DNA of 64,000 nucleotides, taken from NCBI RefSeq assembly GCF_002929745.1, contig NZ_PJIQ01000009.1, forward strand, positions 62,001 to 126,000, in the 5' to 3' direction. This document shows positions 46,748-56,144 of the stretch, piece after piece (positions within the stretch are counted from its first letter, which is position 1; every line of letters starts with the position of its first letter). The notes under the pieces are model-generated. The model saw only the letters and a program-made list of their open reading frames with translations. It was not told where the DNA came from and ran no database searches. The position numbers and the translations under genes were made by a program. The DNA is from Arthrobacter sp. B1805. Its GTDB lineage: Bacteria > Actinomycetota > Actinomycetes > Actinomycetales > Micrococcaceae.

Positions 46748-47382
46748 GTACGCGGACCGTGACTGTCCTGGACTACGGGTCTGGCAACGTCAGGTCGGTC
46801 GTCCGTGCACTCGAGCACGTCGGTGCCGACGTGGTCCTGAGCGCCAAGCCCGACGACGTCCTCAACGCCGACGGCCTGCTCGTACCCGGTGTGGGGGCTT
46901 TCGCTGCTGTGATGAAGGGCCTGAAGGACGTCGACGCGCTGCGCATGATCGGTCGCAGGGTCGCCGGCGGGCGTCCGGTCCTCGGGATCTGCGTCGGGTT
47001 GCAGGTGCTGTTCGACGAGGGTGTCGAGCACGGCGTCCGCACGCCGGGCATGGGGGAATGGCCAGGGACCGTCGAGCGGTTGAAGGCCGACGTCGTTCCG
47101 CACATGGGCTGGAACACGGTGAAGGCGCCCGAGGACACCGTCCTGTTCGACGGTATCGGTGACGAGCGCTTCTACTTCGTGCACTCCTACGGGGTGCAGG
47201 ACTGGTCCTTCGACGTGACGCAGCCCGCCATGAAGCCTCCGCAGGTCACCTGGTCCGACCACGGAGGCCCCTTCATCGCGGCCGTCGAGAACGGTCCCCT
47301 CAGCGCCACCCAGTTCCACCCGGAGAAGTCCGGCGATGCAGGTGCCCAGCTGTTGAGGAACTGGATCGAGGGCCTGAAGTGA
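46744..47382 (+). CDS. hisH: Imidazole glycerol phosphate synthase, glutaminase subunit
   Basis: 212 aa class I glutamine amidotransferase. Catalytic Cys in [13 protein letters not shown], His-Glu in QFHPEKS. Supplies ammonia to HisF, which is not in the window. ATG overlaps the hisB stop (ATGA). Confidence 0.95.
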   Translation: MSTRTVTVLDYGSGNVRSVVRALEHVGADVVLSAKPDDVLNADGLLVPGVGAFAAVMKGLKDVDALRMIGRRVAGGRPVLGICVGLQVLFDEGVEHGVRTPGMGEWPGTVERLKADVVPHMGWNTVKAPEDTVLFDGIGDERFYFVHSYGVQDWSFDVTQPAMKPPQVTWSDHGGPFIAAVENGPLSATQFHPEKSGDAGAQLLRNWIEGLK

Positions 47383-47386
47383 CGCG

Positions 47387-47545
47387 ATGCTGAGTCTCGT
47401 GCTGATGGGGGTGGCAGGGCTCCTCATCGGTGGGGCGTTCTCCCTTCGCAGCCAGGAGTTCCCCCTGTGGGTATGGATCGCCTTCCTGGCTCTGGCCGGT
47501 CTCGCACTGCTTGCCGCCTACCTGTTCACACTGTCCGGCGAGTAG
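47387..47545 (+). CDS. 52-aa membrane protein between hisH and hisA
   Basis: Small ORF, two hydrophobic segments (residues 2-19 and 27-48) joined by LRSQEFP. It begins 4 nt after hisH's stop and ends 58 nt before hisA, in the same direction. Small membrane ORFs in this his position are seen in actinobacterial genomes; function unknown. No strong SD, so coupling to hisH is likely. Confidence 0.65.
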   Translation: MLSLVLMGVAGLLIGGAFSLRSQEFPLWVWIAFLALAGLALLAAYLFTLSGE

Positions 47546-47603
47546 CCGGACCCGCCCCGACGTCACGACACCGCGGCTCCGGCCGCCCGTACGAAAGCAG
47601 ATC

Positions 47604-48359
47604 ATGAGCCTTACCGAAACACCCACGCTCGAACTCCTCCCCGCCGTCGACGTAGCCGATGGGCAGGCTGTCCGCCTCGTGCAGGGCGAGGCGGGCAGTG
47701 AGACCAGTTACGGCGATCCGCTCGACGCGGCGCTGGCCTGGCAGGAGGACGGAGCAGAGTGGGTGCACCTCGTGGACCTGGATGCAGCTTTCGGCCGGGG
47801 CTCGAACCAGAAGTTGCTCGAACGGGTCGTCAAGCACCTCGACATCAAGGTCGAGCTCTCCGGCGGAATCCGGGACGATGCTTCCCTCGACGCCGCGCTG
47901 GAACTCGGCGCCACGCGGGTCAACCTCGGGACGGCTGCTCTCGAGAATCCCGAATGGACCGAGCTCGCCATCGCCCGCTACGGCGACGCCGTCGCAGTCG
48001 GGCTCGACGTCCGCGGGACCACTCTCGCGGCCCGGGGCTGGACCGAGGAGGGTGGCGACCTGTGGGAGGTCCTGCAGCGCCTCGAGGACGCCGGCTGTGC
48101 CCGCTATGTCGTCACCGACGTGACCAAGGACGGAACCCTCAAGGGCCCCAACCTCGCACTCCTGAGGGAGGTTCTCTCGAAGACAACCCGACCCGTCGTC
48201 GCCTCGGGCGGTATCTCGAGCCTCGATGACATCGCCGCCCTGCGCGAGCTCGTGCCGCAGGGTCTCGAGGGAGCTATCGTCGGCAAAGCGCTGTACGCCG
48301 GGGCGTTCACCCTGCCGCAGGCACTCGACGTGGCAGGGCTGCCCGGCGCGGACGCGTGA
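47604..48359 (+). CDS. priA: Phosphoribosyl isomerase PriA/HisA
   Basis: 251 aa TIM barrel. Catalytic aspartates in [16 protein letters not shown] and [22 protein letters not shown] and [10 protein letters not shown] phosphate loops. Actinobacteria usually lack trpF and use this protein in both His and Trp synthesis; that is inferred here. ATG 47604. Overlaps the SseB gene (GTGA). Confidence 0.92.
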   Translation: MSLTETPTLELLPAVDVADGQAVRLVQGEAGSETSYGDPLDAALAWQEDGAEWVHLVDLDAAFGRGSNQKLLERVVKHLDIKVELSGGIRDDASLDAALELGATRVNLGTAALENPEWTELAIARYGDAVAVGLDVRGTTLAARGWTEEGGDLWEVLQRLEDAGCARYVVTDVTKDGTLKGPNLALLREVLSKTTRPVVASGGISSLDDIAALRELVPQGLEGAIVGKALYAGAFTLPQALDVAGLPGADA

Positions 48360-49210
48360 CCGGCAGGCAGCTTCCCGCTCACATCGCGGCGGCGCTGGCG
48401 GGCAACACCGCTGACTCCGCAGGCCGGCCGTGGGCCGGCCGCGACCTGTCCGGTCCCGACAACCCGCTGCACAGCTTCGACGACGACGACGGCGCGGCCA
48501 ACCCGCAGCTCATCGCGGCCCTGGCCGGACTGCTGGCGGCTGCCGACGAGCCCGGCGCGCCCGAGAGAGCTGTCCTCACCGCCCTGAAGGCAGCCCGGGT
48601 GTTCATTCCCATCGTCGCCCAGGTCGCTCGGGCGGCGGAGACCCATGCCGGGCTGACGGCAGACAAGGAAGCCGATATGGCCCTTGTCACGCTGACGGCG
48701 CCCGATGGTCGGAAGGCGCTGCCGGTCTTCTCGTCGACGCAGGCGCTCGAGCGCTGGCATCCGGACGCGCGACCGGTCGCCGCCTACGCGGCGCGGGCTG
48801 CACTCGCCGCCGTCGCCGAGGACGCGGAACTCATGGTGCTCGATCCGGGAGCGGATCTCACCTTCGTGGTCCGGCGCCCGGCCCTGTGGGCCCTGGCGCA
48901 ACAGGTCGACTGGACTCCGTCCTACGAGGATCGGGCTCTGGCGTCACTCGTCGAGGTGGCGGCGCGAGGAGAGGAACGCATCCTCTCCCTGGCCCTGCGG
49001 CCAGCCGCAGGCGTTCGCACCCGCTCGGCCGACGGTAGCATTGCCTCCGGCGGAGGACCCGGTCCCGAACTGCGGATGGACCTCCAGCTCCAGGGCGGGC
49101 TCTCGCCCGATGAGGTGCGCGACGCCGTCTCGTCCTTCCGTACGAGGCTGCTCGCCATACCCGAATTCGTGGAACGGGTCGACTCGCTCGATATCAAACT
49201 CACCCGCTGA
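48356..49210 (+). CDS. SseB family protein
   Basis: 284 aa. SseB N-terminal domain at about 50-180 ([36 protein letters not shown] in segments) and a C-terminal SseB-like extension. Function unclear; SseB was named from an enterobacterial secretion locus but is widespread and not secretion-specific. GTG 48356 overlaps priA. Confidence 0.82.
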   Translation: MTGRQLPAHIAAALAGNTADSAGRPWAGRDLSGPDNPLHSFDDDDGAANPQLIAALAGLLAAADEPGAPERAVLTALKAARVFIPIVAQVARAAETHAGLTADKEADMALVTLTAPDGRKALPVFSSTQALERWHPDARPVAAYAARAALAAVAEDAELMVLDPGADLTFVVRRPALWALAQQVDWTPSYEDRALASLVEVAARGEERILSLALRPAAGVRTRSADGSIASGGGPGPELRMDLQLQGGLSPDEVRDAVSSFRTRLLAIPEFVERVDSLDIKLTR

Positions 49211-49238
49211 CGGAGGCGTCGGCGGAGAAAGACTGGCC

Positions 49239-50540
49239 GTGAACTTCGCCGTATACCGGGATCTGCTGCGCATCCGCTCCGTTCGCATGCTGTTGATCGT
49301 CGGCATGATCGCCCGCTTCCCCCACTCCGCAGCGGGTGTCCTACTGACACTGCACGTCGTGCAGACCCTCGATCGAGGCTATGCCGAAGCGGGTGCCGTC
49401 GCTGCCGTCGTCACCATCGGTATCGCCGTCGGAGCTCCCTGGCGCGGGCGGCGGATCGACACGGTCGGGCTGCGTCGGGCGCTCATCCCCTCCGTCGTCG
49501 CCGAAGCGGCCATCTGGTCGATCGCCCCACACCTGTCCTACCAGTGGCTCCTCGTCGCGGCACTCGTCGGCGGACTCTTCACCCTTCCGGCGTTCTCCGT
49601 CATCCGGCAGGCGCTCGGCGTGTTGGTGGAGGGCGACCGGCGTCGCACGGCCTTCACCCTCGACGCCATCTCCACCGAGGTCATCTTCATGGCCGGGCCG
49701 GCGGTCGGTGTCGTGTTGGCGACGCAGGTGTCGACCGTGCTCGGACTGACACTCGTCGGGCTCGCCACGGCATCTGCCGGCCTCTTCCTCATGTGGTTCA
49801 ATCCGCCGACCCGCTCGGGGCAGCGTCCCGACGGGGGAACGGTGCCGGCGGCGGCGCCCTCAGGAGTGGGCGAAGCCGCAGCCGACCTCATCGGCTCGCG
49901 CGACGCGGGTACCGGGGGCGGACTCGGGGTATCACTGTTCCGTCGCGGGGTACGGCACGCATTCCCCTGGCTGACGATTCAGCTCGTCGTCGTCATGGTC
50001 ATTGCTGCGGGCGCGGGCCTCGTGCTGTCGGGCTCGGAGGTCGGGATCGTCGCCGCCCTCGAGCTCTCCGGCAACGAGAGTCAGCTCGGGCTCGTGTTCG
50101 TCGCCTGGTGCGCGGCGTCCGTCGTGGGCGGCCTGGTGTACGGCGCACTGCATCGGCCCGTGGCACCCGCGGTCCTGCTCATCGGCATGGGGGTGCTGAC
50201 GCTGCCGATGGGGTTCGCCGACAGCACTCTGTCACTGGCACTGCTCTCCATCCCGGCGGGCCTGCTCTGCGCTCCTGTACTCTCCGCGGCCTCGGAGAAG
50301 GTCGCGGATCTCGTCGCCGAGGAGCGGAGGGGCGAGGCGATGGGCTGGTACGGGTCCGCGCTGACGTCCGGGGTGGCGCTCGGTGCTCCGGTCGCCGGCG
50401 TGCTGATCGACCTGACGGGTCCTTGGGGCGGTTTCACCGCGGTCGCCGTGGTCTCCGCGCTGATCGGCGTGGTCGGACTCGCCGCACGGAACCTCGGTGG
50501 CCAGGGCATCGCGGCCAAGCACACGCACGCAGGGCGCTAG
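49239..50540 (+). CDS. MFS transporter
   Basis: 433 aa with 12 predicted TM helices split by a cytoplasmic loop (about 190-225). Lacks a motif giving a substrate; the second half contains SEKVADLVAEERRGEAMGWY as in actinobacterial MFS exporters. GTG 49239 is chosen by the membrane start (NFAVYRDLLRI); the frame is open upstream inside sseB. GGAG at 49224. Confidence 0.85.
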   Translation: MNFAVYRDLLRIRSVRMLLIVGMIARFPHSAAGVLLTLHVVQTLDRGYAEAGAVAAVVTIGIAVGAPWRGRRIDTVGLRRALIPSVVAEAAIWSIAPHLSYQWLLVAALVGGLFTLPAFSVIRQALGVLVEGDRRRTAFTLDAISTEVIFMAGPAVGVVLATQVSTVLGLTLVGLATASAGLFLMWFNPPTRSGQRPDGGTVPAAAPSGVGEAAADLIGSRDAGTGGGLGVSLFRRGVRHAFPWLTIQLVVVMVIAAGAGLVLSGSEVGIVAALELSGNESQLGLVFVAWCAASVVGGLVYGALHRPVAPAVLLIGMGVLTLPMGFADSTLSLALLSIPAGLLCAPVLSAASEKVADLVAEERRGEAMGWYGSALTSGVALGAPVAGVLIDLTGPWGGFTAVAVVSALIGVVGLAARNLGGQGIAAKHTHAGR

Positions 50541-50614
50541 TCGCCCGGAAGGACGGCCGGGGCGCGGAGCTGCACGAACAGGTGGGGTGGCGAAGGGGAC
50601 ACCCGAAGGCCGGT

Positions 50615-50757
50615 GCGCGGAAGCGCCATCCGGAACCGAGCGCGGAAGCGCCATCCGGAACCGAGCGCGGAAGCGCCGCCCGGAACCGAGCGGGGAAGCG
50701 GCGCCGAAGGCCGGTGCGCGACGGCGCCGCCCGGAACCGAGCTGGGAATCGGCGCCC
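50615..50757. repeat. 25-bp tandem repeat array
   Basis: Unit GCGCGGAAGCGCCATCCGGA plus ACCGA begins at 50615, 50640, 50665 and (diverged) 50690; a further degraded copy is near 50718-50757. It lies between the MFS gene and DUF1844. The period is not a multiple of three, arguing against a coding repeat. Confidence 0.85.
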
Positions 50758-50781
50758 GAACGCGTCGGGCACCGCTGGAAC

Positions 50782-51231
50782 TCAGTTGACGGGGCCCGTG
50801 TACTTCTCGCCCGGCCCCTGGCCAGGAGGGTCCGCGATGATGGACGCTTCGCGGAACGCGAGTTGCAGGGATCGGAGGCCGTCGCGCAATGGTCCGGCAT
50901 GCTGTGACCCGATCTCGGGCGCAGCCGCAGTGACGAAGCCGGCAAGGGCCGTGATCAGCTTGCGCGCCTCGTCGAGGTCCTTGAGCTGCTCTGCGTTCTC
51001 CTCGTGTCCGAGGCCGCACTTCACGGCTGCGGCACTCATGAGGTGGACGGCCGACGTCACGATGACCTCCACCGCGGCGACCTCGGAGATGTCGCGCATC
51101 TGCTGGCGAACGTCCTGCTCCGCGTCGGACGCGGCGACCCCCTGCTCCTGCTCCTCTGCAAAGCTGCGACGGGAAGCCGCTGCGGCCCCGTCATCGAAAG
51201 AGTGGTGCGGATTGTCGTGTGGAGTGTTCAT
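50782..51231 (-). CDS. DUF1844 protein
   Basis: 149 aa. Acidic, helical DUF1844 core (MRDISEVAAVEVIVTSAVHLMSAAAVKCGLG; DLDEARKLITALAGFV in segments). Commonly next to infC in actinobacteria; function unknown. ATG 51231 (MNTPHDNPHH) preferred to an upstream frame start at 51255. Divergent from infC across its leader. Confidence 0.85.
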   Translation of the reverse strand: MNTPHDNPHHSFDDGAAAASRRSFAEEQEQGVAASDAEQDVRQQMRDISEVAAVEVIVTSAVHLMSAAAVKCGLGHEENAEQLKDLDEARKLITALAGFVTAAAPEIGSQHAGPLRDGLRSLQLAFREASIIADPPGQGPGEKYTGPVN

Positions 51232-51236
51232 ACTGG

Positions 51237-51530
51237 TAAGCTTGGCATAGACCAACCGGTCGCTGTTACTCGTCGTGCTCCGTCAGGAGCTTTCGGGAGG
51301 GGCGCCGGGATGCAAGCGGAGACCTCTCCCACCCGCGTTTGCCTGGTGCGCCCTTGGACGCATTGCAGGTAGCCGGGTCACCTGGTCGGTCATGATGATG
51401 ATCGCGCAGGAAGCCCAGTGCTTTCGCCCATCGTTCATGACTGTCCGTCGAGGCCTTCGATTGCGCATGCAATGGGAGGCCTTCTTTCGTTTGCAGGCGG
51501 TTCCAGATTGAGAATCCACAGGAGTCACAC
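51237..51530 (+). promoter_or_regulatory. infC operon leader with attenuator-like hairpins
   Basis: No gene. TAAGCT (51237-51242) with TTGTCG (51212, 19 bp) is a possible promoter. In the leader: GCTCC-GTCA-GGAGC-TTT (51277-51293), and a nested hairpin at 51451-51482 (AGGCCT pairing outside ATTGC-GCAT-GCAAT) followed by T-rich sequence, 49 nt before the start codon. Confidence 0.5.
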
Positions 51531-52721
51531 ATTAGCGAGCCAAGAATCAATGATCGTATCCGCGTTCCCGAGGTGCGGTTGGTCGGACCTGCCGGCGAAC
51601 AGGTAGGAATCGTCCGTATCGAGGACGCGCTCCGACTTGCCGCCGAGTCCGACCTGGATCTGGTCGAGGTAGCACCGCAGGCAAAGCCTCCGGTCGCCAA
51701 GCTCATGGATTTTGGTAAGTACAAGTACGAAGCGGCTGTAAAGGCGCGCGAGGCACGGAAGAACCAGACCAATACGGTGCTGAAGGAAATTCGTTTCCGC
51801 CTCAAGATCGACACCCACGACTACGAGACCAAGCGTGGGCACGCGATCCGCTTCCTCGGAGCTGGTGACAAGGTCAAGGCCATGATCCAGTTCCGCGGGC
51901 GTGAGCAGCAGCGGCCCGAGATGGGCATCCGCCTGCTGCAGAAGTTCGCCGATGACGTTGCAGAGGTCGGAGTCGTCGAGTCCTCGCCGCGCATCGACGG
52001 ACGCAACATGGTCATGGTGATCGGTCCCACCAAGAACAAGGCGGAAGCCAAGGCGGAGGCTCGCCGCGAAACCCAGCGCGCCGAGGCGAAGGCTGCCAAC
52101 GAAGCTGCCAAGACAGGCGGTGACACCAGGCGTGTCGACACCTCCGGCGATAGCGGTGCCCCCCTGACGCAGTCCCTCGCGGATCTGCTGCCCGAGGGCT
52201 ACGCGATCAGGAGCGAGCCAGAGGCTGCTGTGAAGGAGACGCCCGTGCAGGCGGCGCCCGCCGAAGACGCTCCTGTCTTCGAGATGGCTCCCGCTGCGGA
52301 GACTCCGGCGGCTACGAGGCCCCCGGCCCAGGCAGCACCCGCGGCGGCTTCGGCGCCGAAGGCCGCACCGGCCCGGTCCTCGTCCGCTCCGCGGACGACG
52401 GCATCGCGTCCGGCTGCAGGGCGCCCCGCGGCGTCACGGCCGGCCGTCGACCGGTCGGCCGCTGACCGTCCGGCGGTGTCACGCCCGGCGGCTACTGCTC
52501 CGGCACCGAGGCCCGCGACAGCTACACCCGCGACACCGGCTTCGCCTGCCGCACCCTCGGCCGCCAAGCCGGCCGCGGCACCGAAGCCGGCGGCCACAGC
52601 CAAACCTTCGGCCATGCCGAAGCCCGGAGCGCCGAAGCCGTCGGCGACCCCTAAACCTGCCGGCAGGACAGCTCCGACAAAGAGCCCTACCAGCCGTCCC
52701 AAGCCCGGAAGCACGGACTAG
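51531..52721 (+). CDS. infC: Translation initiation factor IF-3, ATT start, long C-terminal tail
   Basis: 396 aa, about twice the usual 180. N-domain ([19 protein letters not shown]), linker and C-domain end near residue 175; from about 190 to 396 the protein is Ala/Pro/Lys/Arg low complexity. The start is ATT 51531: AGGAG at 51520-51524 is 6 nt away and the conserved N-terminus begins exactly there, whereas the first GTG would delete 14 conserved residues. AUU start codons are the known basis of IF3 self-discrimination. Heads infC-rpmI-rplT. Confidence 0.92.
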   Translation: MSEPRINDRIRVPEVRLVGPAGEQVGIVRIEDALRLAAESDLDLVEVAPQAKPPVAKLMDFGKYKYEAAVKAREARKNQTNTVLKEIRFRLKIDTHDYETKRGHAIRFLGAGDKVKAMIQFRGREQQRPEMGIRLLQKFADDVAEVGVVESSPRIDGRNMVMVIGPTKNKAEAKAEARRETQRAEAKAANEAAKTGGDTRRVDTSGDSGAPLTQSLADLLPEGYAIRSEPEAAVKETPVQAAPAEDAPVFEMAPAAETPAATRPPAQAAPAAASAPKAAPARSSSAPRTTASRPAAGRPAASRPAVDRSAADRPAVSRPAATAPAPRPATATPATPASPAAPSAAKPAAAPKPAATAKPSAMPKPGAPKPSATPKPAGRTAPTKSPTSRPKPGSTD

Positions 52722-52824
52722 GGCTCCGGCCCACTCCCTACGGGTACGTACGAAAACCAGCAGGCACCTCCGGGTGCCGAATTCCGGGTGCAAGCGCCCG
52801 GCCAACTGAAGGAGATCGGTTCCC
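52722..52824 (+). promoter_or_regulatory. infC-rpmI spacer with two hairpins
   Basis: GGCACC-TCCG-GGTGCC (52763-52778), a UNCG-loop hairpin, followed by CCGGG...CCCGG pairing (52784-52801). Possible L20 or processing element; no direct evidence of function. Confidence 0.4.
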
Positions 52825-53019
52825 ATGCCGAAGATGAAGACCCACAGCGGCGTCAAGAAGCGCTTCAAGCTGACCGGTAGCGGCAAGCTCAAGCGCCAGC
52901 AGGCGAACCGCCGCCACTACCTGGAGCACAAGTCCTCGACGTTGACACGCCGCCTCGCGAGCGATCAGATCGTCTCGAAGGCCGACACCAAGGTCATCAA
53001 GAAGATGCTGGGCATCTAA
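52825..53019 (+). CDS. rpmI: 50S ribosomal protein L35
   Basis: 64 aa, full length: [20 protein letters not shown] and the basic RRHYLEHKS segment. SD GAAGGAG about 11 nt before the ATG. Confidence 0.97.
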   Translation: MPKMKTHSGVKKRFKLTGSGKLKRQQANRRHYLEHKSSTLTRRLASDQIVSKADTKVIKKMLGI

Positions 53020-53109
53020 CCACCAATCCATCCCTCGGGAAAGCGCCGCGTGAACCGTGCAGCGCTGCGGCTGCGGCCGTGACCGAAGAAGAACAAAAGG
53101 AGTACGCAC

Positions 53110-53499
53110 GTGGCACGTGTGAAAAGGGCAGTCAACGCCCACAAGAAGCGTCGGGTCATCCTCGAGCGCGCCAAGGGTTACCGCGGCCAGCGTTCGCGCC
53201 TGTACCGCAAGGCGAAGGAGCAGCTGCTCCACTCGTTCGTCTACAGCTACGGTGACCGCCGCAAGCGCAAGGGCGACTTCCGTCGCCTGTGGATCCAGCG
53301 CATCAACGCTGCATCCCGCGCCAACGGCCTGACCTACAACCGCCTCATCCAGGGCCTCAAGGCCGCCGAGATCCAGGTCGACCGCCGGATGCTCGCCGAT
53401 CTTGCCGTCACTGACGGCGCCGCATTCGCTGCGCTCGTCCAGATCGCCAAGAACGCCCTGCCTGCCGACACCTCGGCTCCGCTCAAGGCTTCGGCCTAG
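53110..53499 (+). CDS. rplT: 50S ribosomal protein L20
   Basis: 129 aa. [20 protein letters not shown] and the [20 protein letters not shown] block are conserved. GTG start with AAAGGAG upstream. In other bacteria L20 represses this operon. Confidence 0.97.
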   Translation: MARVKRAVNAHKKRRVILERAKGYRGQRSRLYRKAKEQLLHSFVYSYGDRRKRKGDFRRLWIQRINAASRANGLTYNRLIQGLKAAEIQVDRRMLADLAVTDGAAFAALVQIAKNALPADTSAPLKASA

Positions 53500-53540
53500 G
53501 CTATTCGGCTGTTGCAGGCCGCAGGCCCGCGCACCCGTAC

Positions 53541-54542
53541 ATGATGAGTGAGAACGGACGCCCCCAGGCGCCACTGATGACCAACACCCAGGCAGACCGG
53601 GTGAAGGAGGTGGCACGCCTGGCCGGGCGTCCGTCTCGTTTAAGGCGCCGCGAGTTCCTCGCCGAAGGGCCTCAGGCGGTGCGCGAAGCCCTTCGCCTGC
53701 ACCTCGGTCGCAGAGCGAGCGGCGGTGGTGTCGGCGGCCGTGTCGTCGTCGATGTGTATGCGACGCAGGATGCGCTCGATCGGCATCAGGACATAGCGGA
53801 CCTGCTCGCCCTGGACGGCTCGCCCGACGTCCGTCGGGTGAACCCGGACGTGCTGGCCGCGATGTCGTCGACCGTGACCCCGCAGGGCTTCATCGCGGTC
53901 TGCACCTTCGTCGACGTCACGCTGGACGATGTGCTCGCCACCGCCCCGCGCCTCGTCGCCGTGCTCGTCGAGGTTCGCGACCCTGGCAATGCGGGAACGA
54001 TCATCCGCGCTGCCGACTCCGCGGGCGCTGACGCCGTCATCCTGACCAGTGGCAGCGTGGACCCCTACAATCCGAAGACCGTGAGGTCCACCGTGGGGTC
54101 GCTGTTCCACCTTCCGCTCGTGATCGGGGTAGAGCTCGAGGGCCTCATCGAGAGGCTGCGGGACGCTGGGATGACGGTCCTCGCCGCGGACGGGTACGGC
54201 GCCACGAGCCTTGATGACCTCCAGGACACCAGCGCCGCGCGCAGGTTCGCTACGGTCCAGGAGCCGGTCGACAGCGGAGCGCAAGGACACGGACTCGGCG
54301 CCCAGGCCGCCGAAGGGCCGGACGCCGCCGTCGCTGGAACCGCAGGCCCCGCCGTCCCGCGGCTGGAGAACGCCAGTGCGTGGTTCTTCGGCAATGAGGC
54401 TCAGGGACTCCCGGACGAGGTGACCGCTGCCGCAGATGCGCGCGTCGCCGTTCCGATCTACGGGCAGGCGGAGTCGCTCAATGTCGGCACTGCTGCCACG
54501 GTGTGCCTGTACGCTTCAGCGCGCGCGCAACGCCTCCGCTGA
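53541..54542 (+). CDS. SpoU/TrmH-type RNA 2'-O-methyltransferase
   Basis: 333 aa. N-terminal substrate-binding domain, then SPOUT motifs: VEVRDPGNAGTIIRAADSAG (motif 1), WFFGNEAQGLPDEV (motif 2), and VPIYGQAESLNVGTAATVCL (motif 3). Target not predictable (rRNA or tRNA). An insertion of about 50 Ala/Gly residues (225-275) separates motifs 1 and 2. Follows rplT by 41 nt as in most actinobacteria. Its end overlaps the convergent MFS gene by 27 nt. Confidence 0.88.
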   Translation: MMSENGRPQAPLMTNTQADRVKEVARLAGRPSRLRRREFLAEGPQAVREALRLHLGRRASGGGVGGRVVVDVYATQDALDRHQDIADLLALDGSPDVRRVNPDVLAAMSSTVTPQGFIAVCTFVDVTLDDVLATAPRLVAVLVEVRDPGNAGTIIRAADSAGADAVILTSGSVDPYNPKTVRSTVGSLFHLPLVIGVELEGLIERLRDAGMTVLAADGYGATSLDDLQDTSAARRFATVQEPVDSGAQGHGLGAQAAEGPDAAVAGTAGPAVPRLENASAWFFGNEAQGLPDEVTAAADARVAVPIYGQAESLNVGTAATVCLYASARAQRLR

Positions 54543-55820
54543 CCTGACTTCGCTCGACGTCGGAGTGTCCATCGCGGCACGACGGCGTTCCAGCTTTCCG
54601 CTGACAAGGGCGACCCCCAGCCCGAGTAGGGCGAGGATCGCTCCCACCGTGGCAGGAGCGGTGAACCCCCAACCCGCCGCGATGACCGCGCCACCGAGGG
54701 CCGCACCCAGGGCATTGGCTGTGTTGAGCGCGGAGTGGTTCAGTGATGATGCGAGCGAGGGCGCACCAGGGGAGACATCCAGAAGGCGGGCCTGAAGGGG
54801 AGGAATGAGCATCGACCCGCTCGTTCCCACCAGGAAGACGAAGAGACACGCGCTCCACGGTCGGGTGGCCGCGAGGGGAAACAGCACCAGAACGGCCGCG
54901 ATGGCAGCCATGACGCCGTAGATGCTTCCCATGACGGACCGGTCGGCCAATCGACCGCCCAGGATGTTGCCGACCACCATGCCGATTCCGTACAGCGCGA
55001 CCACGAGGGGCAGCAGAGACGTGCTGAGTCCCGCGACCTCCGTCATGAGCGGCGAAACGTAGGAGTAGACGGCGAAGAACCCGCCGAACCCCACGATGCC
55101 GATCAGGAGGGTCATCCAGACCTGCACACGACGCAGGGCATTCAGCTCGCGGCGGATGCTCGCGCCGGCCCGCACCGGTATGTCCGGTACGAAGGCCCTG
55201 ATCAGGACCAGCGTCGCTGCGCCGATCAGGCCGACGAGAAGGAACATCGAGCGCCAGCCGAACTGTTGCCCGAGCCAGGTGGCGAAGGGGACACCGATCA
55301 CGTTGGCGATGCTGAGGCCGAGCATCACCATCGAGATGGCCCTGCCGCGCCGCGCGGGATCCGCGAGTGACGCGGCGATGACGGCGGCGACGCCGAAGTA
55401 GGCGCCATGCGGAAGACCGGACAGGAACCGGGAGGCGAGCATCCAGCCGAAACCGGACGCGAAGAAGGACGAGAGGTTGGCGAGGGTGATGACCAGCATC
55501 AGGGCCAGTGCGACCGCGCGCTGGGGCTTCTTCGCACCGAGGACGGCGAGGACAGGGGCGCCCACGACCACTCCGAGCGCATAGGCGGAGATCACGTGCC
55601 CTCCCTGCGCGTAGTCCACGCCGAGATCCGTCCGCATCTCCTCGAGCAGGCCCATGATGGTGAACTCGGTCGTACCGATGGCGAACCCTCCTACGGCGAG
55701 TGCGCCGATCGCGAGGACGAGGCGGCGTCCCGAGAGGTGCTGCGCGGGGGTACCCCCAGGGTTCGGGGAAGTACCGGTGGCGGACGGTCCTGTGCTCGAC
55801 GGGGGAACGGGGGAACTCAT
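54516..55820 (-). CDS. MFS exporter, AraJ/DHA1-like
   Basis: 434 aa, 12 TM. GTTEFTIMGLLEEMRTDLGVDYAQGGHVISAYALGV is the DHA1 start (segment TM1-2), and ASRFLSGLPHGAYFGV lies in TM4-5. Related to arabinose/chloramphenicol-type exporters; substrate unknown. ATG 55820 (MSSPVPPSS) is preferred; the frame is open to 55958 but is Arg/Pro-rich there. A symmetrical element lies 120 nt upstream. Confidence 0.86.
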   Translation of the reverse strand: MSSPVPPSSTGPSATGTSPNPGGTPAQHLSGRRLVLAIGALAVGGFAIGTTEFTIMGLLEEMRTDLGVDYAQGGHVISAYALGVVVGAPVLAVLGAKKPQRAVALALMLVITLANLSSFFASGFGWMLASRFLSGLPHGAYFGVAAVIAASLADPARRGRAISMVMLGLSIANVIGVPFATWLGQQFGWRSMFLLVGLIGAATLVLIRAFVPDIPVRAGASIRRELNALRRVQVWMTLLIGIVGFGGFFAVYSYVSPLMTEVAGLSTSLLPLVVALYGIGMVVGNILGGRLADRSVMGSIYGVMAAIAAVLVLFPLAATRPWSACLFVFLVGTSGSMLIPPLQARLLDVSPGAPSLASSLNHSALNTANALGAALGGAVIAAGWGFTAPATVGAILALLGLGVALVSGKLERRRAAMDTPTSSEVRSAEALRAR

Positions 55821-56069
55821 CGGGTGTCCTTGCGGCGGGAGGTGAGGGGCAGGCTTGTCGCCGGTCGGCCCTGCGGCAGGGTGGGGTGGGCGGCGACGTG
55901 GACGTCGTCGTCGTCCTTCCAGCCTAGGTGATGGGTCAGGCCTTCGCGGATTGTGCAACCACTTGCGGGTGCGAAAGGCCTTTGCAGGCGAATAATCAGC
56001 AGTCTTACGATCAGCAGACGAGATTCGGTTGAGCAGCGGCCACTCGTACCTTCTGCTCAGGAGTTCCCT
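55821..56069. other. Intergenic region upstream of MFS exporter
   Basis: 249 nt, no supported gene. Its notable content is the nested inverted repeat at 55938-55982; the rest shows only scattered AT-rich steps (GAATAATCAG near 55990). Confidence 0.5.
55938..55982. repeat. Nested inverted repeat, possible operator or hairpin
   Basis: Outer arms AGGCCTTCGC and GCGAAAGGCCT (one-base bulge) enclose inner GCAA-CCAC-TTGC (55955-55966). Could be a regulator site for the MFS gene or a transcript hairpin. Confidence 0.55.
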
Positions 56070-56144
56070 ATGTCATCATCTACGCGTTCCACGGCCCGCG
56101 GCGCAGGAGTCGTTCCTGCTCTCGTCGACGGGGCCACCTCATGA
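56070..56144 (+). CDS. 24-aa ORF overlapping the ligase pseudogene
   Basis: ATG 56070 has CAGGAG 7 nt upstream, and the TGA at 56142 overlaps the next ATG (ATGA), the layout of a translationally coupled leader. Product is Ser/Ala/Gly-rich with no recognisable motif. May be a leader peptide or debris of an old gene. Confidence 0.35.
   Translation: MSSSTRSTARGAGVVPALVDGATS

Noticed and set aside
54516..54542. Overlap of TrmH and MFS ends as a frameshift artefact
   Set aside because: Both termini have normal family endings; convergent overlaps of this size are common here.
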